Positions 56,921-64,000 of a stretch of DNA of 64,000 nucleotides are shown one piece after another. This DNA is from Acestrorhynchus altus (Eukaryota > Chordata > Actinopteri > Characiformes > Acestrorhynchidae), in contig CM067510.1 in the NCBI GenBank assembly GCA_034509495.1, positions 30,325,889 through 30,389,888 of the forward strand, given 5' to 3'. Below the pieces are notes generated by a model that saw only the letters and a list, made by a program, of their open reading frames with translations, was not told the DNA's origin and ran no database searches. Each line of letters opens with the position of its first letter. The first letter of the stretch is position 1. The translations under genes were made by a program, and so were the position numbers.

Positions 56921-57492
56921 AACTCCACCTGATTGTCAGTTGCTCGCGATTTCTTTTTTAAAATGACTTTGATAAGGCAATTATGATAAGATCAGTTACC
57001 GTAATGTTTTAAAACGAGGACTGTAAAATTGCACATCAAATTAAGAAAAACATACATGTTTATACTGGACTGATCAGATTTTCCACTGCAATAAATAGTT
57101 CAGGCCGGTACGCTCTGCTATGGATTGCTGACAACACAAACATTTTAAACAGCACATAAAACCTGTAATCTTTAAGATGCACTAATAATTAAAAAAAAAA
57201 AAAAATAGAACTCAGATCGTGATTTATATCACTGCTCATAAAATTCACAGGCAAACGCACGTGTAAGTAACATGATCTTCGTCTATCTTCAATAGATTCC
57301 TCTGTTCCTTTGAATAGATAACGCATGAACAGTGTTGAGGGAGGTGAACCCACTTCACAGAATCATGAACACACTGGCATGCTCATGAAACCAGTTTGAC
57401 ATGGTGCATCGCTATGCTATGATGAGTCGATTGTGGCCATGACGGGATGCGGATGCAGAAGTATTCCAAGAAAACATTCCTGGCACCGTTAT
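56921..57492. other. AT-rich DNA, nothing recognised
   Basis: Poly-A run near 57190. At 57493-57511 a TAAATGTAAATGTAAAT scrap matches the tail of the LINE at 52500. Confidence 0.4.
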
Positions 57493-57537
57493 ACTAAATG
57501 TAAATGTAAATATGCATATACAGCCATCTGTCCTCCG

Positions 57538-57730
57538 AATTTAACCCATCCACACTAGTGATGCACACACGAGGGGGCAGTGAGCACACATGGCTGGAGT
57601 GGTGGGCAGCCCTATCCATGGTGCCTAGAGAGCAGCTTTGCTCTAGTGCACTTCAGTCTTGCCAGTTCAGGGAATTGAACCGGCAACCTTCCACAAGGCT
57701 GGTTCCCTAACCTCCAGGCCACGACTATCT
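57538..57730 (-). mobile_element. tRNA-derived SINE family 2, copy 2 with tRNA-like head
   Basis: Read on the minus strand, it begins GTCGTGGCCTGGAGGTTAGG, an A-box-like start. The B-box GGTTCAATTCC follows (complement of 57671-57681). The body holds the GTGGGCAGCCCTATCC and GGGGGCAGTGAGCACACA segments seen at 51958. This is the layout of a SINE transcribed by RNA polymerase III; the 3' tail is degenerate. Confidence 0.7.
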
Positions 57731-57831
57731 CCAGTCCATCTCAGCCTTGACTGTCCACTAATGATGTCTCAATCAAGTTATTTTGTCTGCCGATCCAAGT
57801 CTCTTAATGCTGTGCATCAGTGGACACCGAT

Positions 57832-57833
<2 letters not shown>

Positions 57834-57885
<52 letters not shown>
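57834..57885. repeat. (TA)n(CA)n microsatellite
   Basis: About 21 TA units then five CA units, running directly into the terminus of the MITE at 57884. Confidence 0.95.
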
Positions 57886-58056
57886 CATATTTTTCAGACT
57901 ATAGGCTGCACTGGACTATAAGCCGCACTCGCAAAGTTTTAAAAACAAAACCTGGAAAATAATATTTATAAGAAGAAAAAGCTGCACCTCATTATAAGCC
58001 GCGTGGTTTAAAGTGTGGAAAAAAAAGTAGTGGCTTATAGTCCAGAAAATACGGTA
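57884..58056. mobile_element. MITE family M4, short copy 2
   Basis: Left CCATATTTTTCAGACTATAGG and right GGCTTATAGTCCAGAAAATA then CGGTA are inverse ends matching the element at 52903. The interior is about 130 bp, rich in TATAAGCCGCAC-type words, and lacks the acidic ORF fragment. Confidence 0.75.
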
Positions 58057-58799
58057 CGTATAATAATAATGCAAGATAAGAGTAATACTGTAGTAAAATC
58101 CCTTTATTCATTAGTAACAGTTACTACAATGAGATTCTGGACTCATTCATTTCGTTTAGAAACAACTTTTCTTAAAATGACTGTTTTATTGGCTGTTAAA
58201 TATCTTATAATACAGTCTAATTGGCTCCCTGACCTTTAAAACCTTGCAGTCTAATCGGTGTGTGTCGTGGTACACACTCTGGTCTGATCTCTGCTGATGA
58301 TGAAATAACTAGTTTATAGAGTGGTGAACATGCCATCATTTGGTGGGCGTTCGCATCAATGTCCTCACGGTTACGAACCCGTTCTTCAGACCTGGTTTGG
58401 CTCTTCCGTCTGTATAGCAGCTCTGATTCAGCAACAGCTTTACGTAGTTCCAGATATCATGTTGTGTTTCCATGTTCTGCTGTAAAACAGCTCCACACTA
58501 TGAAACTAAACTCTAATTTACCTTCAGGGAAATTGCTCACAGCTGCCAGCTGGAAATGTCCATTTATGGCATCTTGAGGCCACCAAACTCGGAACTGGAT
58601 TGAGATTAAACAAGTCATTACAACTCCGTTCAAATACGCCTGATCAGCCCCCCAATCACTACTGTTTACACAAGGTAGGCTGGTTCCATGAATTCATGTT
58701 GTTGGTACCATATTCTGACCCTACCATTTGAGAGCCTCAACAGAACTCTAGACTTTCCATCCCAGGCTACACTTCTCCAGGCTTCAACGATCCTTTTGA
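58057..58799. other. Unique DNA, no gene seen
   Basis: No repeat or domain recognised; frames at 58015-58577 have no known product. Confidence 0.4.
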
Positions 58800-58945
58800 A
58801 GTTGAGTTTGTGTGAGAACCTGTGTCCACTGCAGCCTCAGCTTTCTGTTCTTGGCAGCCAAAAGTGGATCCCAATGGGGTCTTCTGCTTCTGGCCCAAGG
58901 TTGGAAATTGCTTTCTGGAGATGGTTTTCACACTGGTTTTCCACC
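58800..58945 (-). pseudogene. Tc1/Tc3-like transposase fragment, central part
   Basis: The minus strand reads RRPHWDPLLAAKNRKLRLQW, the block preceding the first catalytic Asp in a common fish Tc3-like transposase. In + orientation it appears as GCAGCCTCAGCTTTCTGTTC. The N-terminal part of the same type of protein lies at 59600-59715, so this is one element split by later insertions. Confidence 0.75.
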
Positions 58946-59139
58946 TTCTGGCTACTGGACCTGGACTGGACTGCATTAGCTGCTACTCTTCAGTATGCCC
59001 GAGTATTAGAACAGACGTGTGGGGGTCCAGTGTCCCCTAACTATGTATAAGTAGTTGACCAAAGCAGAAGGGGTCCTCAGAGCCTGGTTGTGTCCAAGAT
59101 CTGGGGGGAGTTTTATCAGTTGTAAATTCCTGTATTTGG

Positions 59140-59272
59140 CTTGCTCACTAGGGGGTCTATTTCTGATCCTTTGTTCCTGTGCTGTTAACCTTTTCACTTT
59201 TTGATTCAAAGTTGCCTCTGACAACATCAGTTGTGAAAAGTTCTGTACAAATAAATTTTGATTTGATTTGAT
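59140..59272 (+). mobile_element. LINE (L2-like) 3' tail
   Basis: AGTTGTGAAAAGTTCTGTAC, AAATAAATTTTG and a (ATTTG) tandem tail form the sense version of the 3' end seen in reverse at 45878. It lies between two parts of a split Tc1-like gene. Confidence 0.72.
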
Positions 59273-59394
59273 ATGGCTGCTCACCACCGCTGCACTAAGC
59301 CTGGATGTTCTTATTGCTCAATTCTGAGTAAATGGGACACTGTTGTGTTGGCACCTAGGGGAACCTAAGGAGGTTCTAGAGATCCTGGAGTCCT

Positions 59395-59495
59395 TAACAC
59401 GGTGTCCCTAAGCAAGACTCCTTTCGCCACTCTGGTCCACCTGTAATATGACTTGACTTTGTAAGTCGCCTGGATAAGAGCATCACAATTGCATC
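59395..59495 (+). mobile_element. LINE/SINE 3' tail fragment
   Basis: CCTGTAATATGACTTGACTT and TTGTAAGTCGCCTGGATAAG match the shared fish LINE terminus also present at 52833. Only about 100 bp. Confidence 0.55.
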
Positions 59496-59599
59496 AGTAG
59501 AAGTTCTTTGTGTGCAGAAACTATGAAAATAATGTTTGCATGAACTGTACATGTGCACTGGGTATAGAATTAAATGTAGTTGTAGTGTGAGACGGTAAG

Positions 59600-59715
59600 T
59601 GGGAGACAGTCTTTGGTGGCATAGAAATAATAGCCTGTCTGGCACCAACAATCAAACCCCTGGGATTTTTCCTCAGTTCTGATGCTGATGTGACGGTGTT
59701 GGCCTGCATTTGCAT
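59600..59715 (-). pseudogene. Tc1/Tc3-like transposase fragment, N-terminal HTH part
   Basis: The minus strand reads RGLIVGARQA, recalling the ERGMVVGARRAG helix-turn-helix start of the same transposase type as the fragment at 58800. Order and strand fit a single gene interrupted between them. Confidence 0.6.
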
Positions 59716-60348
59716 GATTTAAAGCATCACACAAAGGACATATAAATAAATGATTAGACGGAATCGGCAGGAAGGAGTAGGTACAACGCTCCCCTAATCA
59801 AGTGCTTGGCCAGTGTGTATTGGCCAATGTTTTGATTATATAAAATCTAATTGGAGTCTTGATTTCAGAACTGAAATTCGTATTGGATCCGAACCTGAAT
59901 TGTTGCACTATTACTTAAAAGGTCTCCACTGAACCAGCGCCTTAATCTCATAGCTTCTTCTACACTTTCTTCCAAACTCCCTCATATATAAGCCCGGACA
60001 GCTCAGTGAAGAGAGCTGAGGTGCTGAGATCCTGCATCGTGATGTCAGTGCTTTAAAAAAGCATGACTCATCCCAGCTCTTCTGACAGCTTGAGAGCGTC
60101 CACTCAACAGCGAAGACCTCAGCGGCTTCACATGAGTGTGAGTCGTACACACGGCTCGCTGGCAGGCAGCGGGGACGCGTGCTCTGCTTACTTCTCCGTC
60201 CCACAGTGAAAACTTTACTACACATTCCAAAGTGTTCCAGTAAAGAACGATGAAACAGTCAAGTCTCTGGGTTCTACCAGGACATCGTAGGAGCTGAAAT
60301 CAGAAAACATCTGTATCACTAAAAATTGATCCAAAACATTATAATATC
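59716..60348. other. Unique DNA, no gene seen
   Basis: The 59720-59830 part is repeat-free with TGATTTAAAGCATCACACAA; the minus frame at 59911-60225 has no recognisable domain. Confidence 0.4.

Positions 60349-60411
<63 letters not shown>
60349..60411. repeat. (CT)n(AT)n microsatellite
   Basis: About 11 CT units followed by about 20 AT units, ending at the start of the foldback copy. Confidence 0.95.
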
Positions 60412-60415
<4 letters not shown>

Positions 60416-61000
60416 ACCACCCTCCTCGTCTCTTACACTGCTACCATGGCGAGCTCTAACGTTTTACGAGAGCACTTCTTGTAGTTCTTTAATTCCAGAC
60501 TGTAGTTCATCTGTTTCTCTGCAGACTTTATTCTCCTTTCACTCCTGATCTTCAATGGTCAGGGATCTTCTACAGGACCACCAGAGCACCTATTATGTGG
60601 GTGGTGGGTCAGCTCTCAGCACTGCAGTCACACTGACACAGGTGTGTTAGTGTGCTGTGGTTACATGCCTCAGATATGGTCAACCAGTTGCACGCACAAT
60701 CAGCTTGGGTCCAGCTTTGTTCTAGTGGTGGCACATGTTCATGGTAGAGTGCAACACAGATTTCCATCAGATTGAGGAGAGTGTCTTCTGTTTTTTTACA
60801 TCTACATCCACAAGAATGAACAGTGAGTGACACAGTGTTTAAAACACTCCAGCAGACTACGTGTCTGATCCACTTGTACCAGCACAACACACACTAACAC
60901 ACCACCACCATGTCAGTGTCACTGCAGTGCTGACCCACCACCCACATAATACCTGCTCTGTGGTGCTCCTGTGTGGTCCTGAACACTGAAGAACAGGGTC
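60412..61000. mobile_element. Foldback family copy with both arms
   Basis: The left arm starts ATAACCACCCTCCTCGTCTC and runs through AGACTGTAGTTCATCTGTTT, GGGTGGTGGGTCAGC and CACTGCAGTCACACTGACAC. The right arm (about 60840-61000) has the inverse: CACTAACACACCACCACCAT, CAGTGTCACTGCAGTGCTG and ACATAATACCTGCTCTGTGG. The outer right terminus is lost. The middle (60660-60830) is unlike that of the copy at 16691. Confidence 0.82.
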
Positions 61001-61749
61001 AGATACCCGTTTTAACTTCATCAGTCCAGAGGATTTGTTTCCTATAAAAACAACCACGCTGAATTTCCTTCTGATAACGTCCCATTAGTCCAAGTCCTAT
61101 TTGTCCATGAATCACTAGTGAAGAGTTCAGCGCACCACCACTGCAGAGTTTTTATTTTCTTTTTGAAATGTTTCTGGTCTTCCAGGCATCAATCCTGACC
61201 TCCACTCTTGCAGTAGCTGCCTTTTGGAAATGGCTACCTGAAAACACTTCATATCTTCTTTATAGCTCTTTTCTGCTAGAACCGCTTAGAGGGAGCCTAT
61301 GGTTGCTGGGAGAAGGCTTAGAGCTATTACTAAAGTTTTTATAAGGTAAAGTAATGATGACCCAACAACCTAATTAAGAACTTAGTAAAAGTTCTCTGAG
61401 AGCTGAAATCACACATTTTGCATGGCGCTCCAACTATTTTGTTGAAATTCTATCAGTTCATTTTCTACTTGCTTAACGGTTTACAGTAACACAACCTTGA
61501 CTCAGGTGCCCAAACGCTTGGGTGTAATGCAGCTGCATTTTTGTATTTAGCTAATGCTTAGATGATGCTGGACTTCTACACTAAACATTCGCAGACCTAA
61601 AGGTCACATTTCTTTGTCATTCCGGATCAGGGTGCACAATTCCTGCATTTTTGAAATGTTGAAGCAGGAATATTCAGAACTATGTCTGACACTGGGAGAC
61701 TGGCCCACAAGCCCAATGTCACTTCATCAGTAGTTTTTCTACTCGTATT
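61001..61749. other. Unique DNA, no gene seen
   Basis: No recognised repeat or coding signal. TTCATCAGTCCAGAGGA near 61017 is a weak Tc1-antisense-like word without support. Confidence 0.35.
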
Positions 61750-62130
61750 AAGTTGCAATCAAGAAAAGCATTCAAACATTCATTAAAAAGTCAGTTACAC
61801 AGACGGCTACAGGAAGAAATATCGGCTGTGATACAAAGGCGTATGGGCACAGTAGGGGCTTATTATTATTTCTGTACTGTGGTGTTGTCCCCTCGTTACA
61901 TGGAGCAAGTCTGTCGCGTTTGACGACTTCACTGATGGCCGCTGCCCATAATTCCTGGATTCTCCCATACCAAAAGCCACGCTTTGCCGAGGCCTTGACT
62001 AATAGCTTTTTCAGACTGCTCGGGTACAATGACTTCAGAGGAGAGAGGCCCAAGCATGAAATCTAATTACAGCACACGCTGAGCAGGTCAGGCCAGAAGC
62101 TGTCCGTGTTAATCCTCCCATGCCTTTCAG
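61750..62130. promoter_or_regulatory. Candidate conserved non-coding block
   Basis: Repeat-free. GCCCATAATTCCTGGATTCT near 61945 and GAAATCTAATTACAGCACAC near 62057 carry TAAT cores in balanced sequence. Enhancer-like by texture only. Confidence 0.25.
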
Positions 62131-62698
62131 GATTTCCTTCAACAGACCCTCAACCACTCACCCCCTGCACTCTGGCACCCCTGAGCAGAGGCCCCAGGCG
62201 ATAGATGCAAGGTTGTTTTACCCCAGAGGAGGATGAATCGTTCCAAGGGTAAAGCAGAGCAATAGCCATGTCCTCTTAAGAAAACACAGCCAGAATCTTT
62301 GTTATAAGAAGGAACGACTATACGGTGGACGTGTCCTGGGCCCAATGCTAGGAAGAGACATGTGTTTTCACGTTGATATATATATATGAAGCTGAGTGAA
62401 AGCCCCATGGGCCTCTCTAGCTGATGGGTAATGATGTTGTCATTTCTCCTCAAGATCGCGCTGGGAGTGGCAAGTAAAAAAAAAAAGAAACCACCGAAAA
62501 CCTCAAATGATTTGAGATGGCATGTGCTTTCCATTCTGACTTGTGCTGTTGTGTTGGTAGCAATCTTTCAAGAGGAGTAAGTCTTGGAGAAGAGTTCGAT
62601 TGGAACAGTGTAATGGCACAGCATACAAGTAGTGTGGATATTACCGTGGCACGCTGCTGGCAGCAATGGATAACAGAAGCGCACTTATGTGATGTGGG
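62131..62698. other. Unique DNA, no gene seen
   Basis: A poly-A/G run lies near 62477. The 131-codon minus frame at 62139-62534 has no recognisable domain. Confidence 0.4.
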
Positions 62699-62835
62699 GG
62701 AGAGCGCCATCTACTCCATCTCCCCTGAGGGAGAGTAAGCTGTAACTTCTTCCTCTGGACCCCGCTGCTGACGGAGCAGCATGAACCTGGATTCGAACCT
62801 GCGACCCCAGGATCAGAGTACACCACTCTGGGCCC
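62699..62835 (-). mobile_element. tRNA-derived SINE family 1, head and proximal body
   Basis: Read on the minus strand, the head contains a perfect B-box GGTTCGAATCC (complement of 62789-62799). It is followed by the GCTGC..CAGCAGCGGGG segment and the ATGGAGTAGATGGCGCTCTC segment typical of this family. Confidence 0.7.
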
Positions 62836-63032
62836 TAGATCAATAAATATTGATCATATTTATCTAATTTTTTAATCTTCCTTCATAGTAGCTTTGCAAT
62901 CCCACACTTCCTTATGGTTAACCATTAGGGTTTCTATTTTTGGACAATGAATGCAAGTTCATACCAACTTTTCCCCTTCCCTAACACTTTAATCTTTTGG
63001 CCAAAAGTTTGTTAATCATTTGTACAAAGACT

Positions 63033-63036
<4 letters not shown>

Positions 63037-63107
<71 letters not shown>
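63037..63107. repeat. (TA)n microsatellite
   Basis: About 34 TA units. Unlike the other long TA arrays here, no recognised transposon end lies beside it. Confidence 0.95.
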
Positions 63108-63109
<2 letters not shown>

Positions 63110-63554
63110 AGCTGTTTCTATTGATTATTGAATTATCTCTTTAGTACCAATTTATTTTGCTGGATGCAGTTATACAATGTCACTGTTATGCTGCTTCAGC
63201 TCTTCATCTGCAGGAAGGTGAAGGAAACCAGGAAGCTATGCATAAAAACAAGGTTAGATTATGGATCCTGTGGTAACCATCATATAAAGCATTGCATTTG
63301 CTGTGTTAAGAAAATGATGTCACTTCCTGACTTGTGATTACTGCATTCACTGGAACCGACTTTTTAATGTTCAATTTTAAGTTTTTAAGATAAAAAATAA
63401 CACGAAAAGTTAATGCGTATCAAGCTGTATGGTTCTAAGCCCTACACTTCTGCCACAGTTAATTTCTGTACAAATGAATGTGGAACCGAGAATTCCAGTA
63501 AGAAGCTGGTGAACGGATGTAGCTGTGTCTGAATTAGTGCTTTCTGAAATTGGA
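63108..63554. other. AT-rich DNA, nothing recognised
   Basis: No repeat or domain recognised; a 69-codon + frame at 63128-63337 has no known product. Confidence 0.4.
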
Positions 63555-63784
63555 AGAGTCAATTACCCAGCCCTGCTAGGAATCTCCCCCTACCACATGT
63601 GATGCTCCCAACACTGCTGCCATTCCACCATTGCTGGGAAGGACAGATGCCCGTGCAGGGTGTGATGCCCCCACCCAGATAAAGCGAGGCCCATTTTGCT
63701 CTCTCTGACTTTGGCAAGCAGCACGATGGGATTTGAACCTGTGATCCTTGGATCATTGGAGCACTGAGCGACTCAAAACCCCCT
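63555..63784 (-). mobile_element. tRNA-derived SINE family 1, most complete head and body
   Basis: On the minus strand it starts GGGGTTTTGAGTCGCTCAGT (A-box-like TCGCTCAGTGC). It contains B-box GGTTCAAATCC (complement of 63729-63739) and the GTGCTGCTTGCC junction. The body then carries CAGAGAGAGCAAAATGGGCC, GGTGGGGGCATCACACCC and TGTTGGGAGCATCACATGTG. The last of these is shared with the copy at 23590. The A-rich tail is missing. Confidence 0.78.
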
Positions 63785-64000
63785 GATCTGATAGTTAAGT
63801 TACCAGATGCAGAAACAGTTAGATCAGCCACATGTGGTTGGTATGACAGACTAATCTATGTCCATTAATACAGACTGAAGGTGTCACCACGTTCTGGCTG
63901 TGTGCTGGGAAGACAAATCATTTTTGATGAATGAGTAGAATTAAAGCTGTTGCATCACATTCTACACTGAATGTTTAAATCCCACCAGTTGGACCGTACT

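Overview
The window looks like teleost fish nuclear DNA, probably from an otophysan such as a characiform or catfish. That is an inference: the repeat families resemble common teleost repeats I remember, the sequence is full of microsatellites, and it carries many Tc1-like transposase remnants. I found no host protein-coding exon, rRNA or functional tRNA gene that I could defend. The long open frames are chance frames, microsatellite or minisatellite frames, or transposon remnants. The window reads as an intergenic or intronic gene desert.

Three kinds of sequence make it up. First, dead DNA transposons. At least a dozen separate Tc1/mariner-type lineages are present, most internally deleted or broken by stops and frameshifts (2816, 5140, 7203, 10985, 15828, 19646, 22141, 22661, 23060, 32431, 42098, 47541, 48960, 55165, 55528, 58800). 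A seven-copy family with TTAA ends looks like non-autonomous piggyBac (9900, 29820, 33935, 35605, 39211, 43303, 54117). There is also a long foldback family (16691, 18287, 46177, 60412) and several MITE-like families with inverted ends (10645; 33260/41937/55371; 9388/37221; 52903/57884). Second, retroelement pieces. Two tRNA-derived SINE families are present (7791, 23590, 29300, 62699, 63555; and 51958, 57538), together with LINE 3' ends (28450, 45878, 52500, 59140, 59395). Third, unique blocks (about 1560-2010, 12480-14650, 20930-21400, 24640-25280, 26560-27870, 50280-50600, 55860-56920, 61750-62130). These are free of recognisable repeats, hold homeodomain-type TAAT motifs, and are candidate conserved non-coding elements. 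Their conservation could not be tested here.

Tandem repeats are abundant: long (TA)n, (ATT)n, (AAAT)n, (GT)n and (ATCC)n arrays, a 4 x 14-bp repeat at 16203, and a minisatellite at 44958-45775. The minisatellite has a 61-bp higher-order unit built from three related ~20-bp subunits and ends in an inverted unit. Four of the five long TA arrays abut a transposon end.

Left to right: 1-7.2 kb is unique DNA with two dead Tc1 copies. 7.2-11.9 kb is a mixed SINE, Tc1 and TTAA-element cluster. 12.5-15 kb is a clean candidate regulatory block. 15.7-24 kb is transposon-dense. 24-28 kb is the clearest candidate regulatory stretch. 28.4-46 kb is a LINE plus most TTAA-family copies. 45-49.5 kb holds the minisatellite and more Tc1. 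50-57 kb alternates unique blocks and elements. 57.5-64 kb holds SINEs, a nested Tc1/LINE mosaic and a foldback copy.
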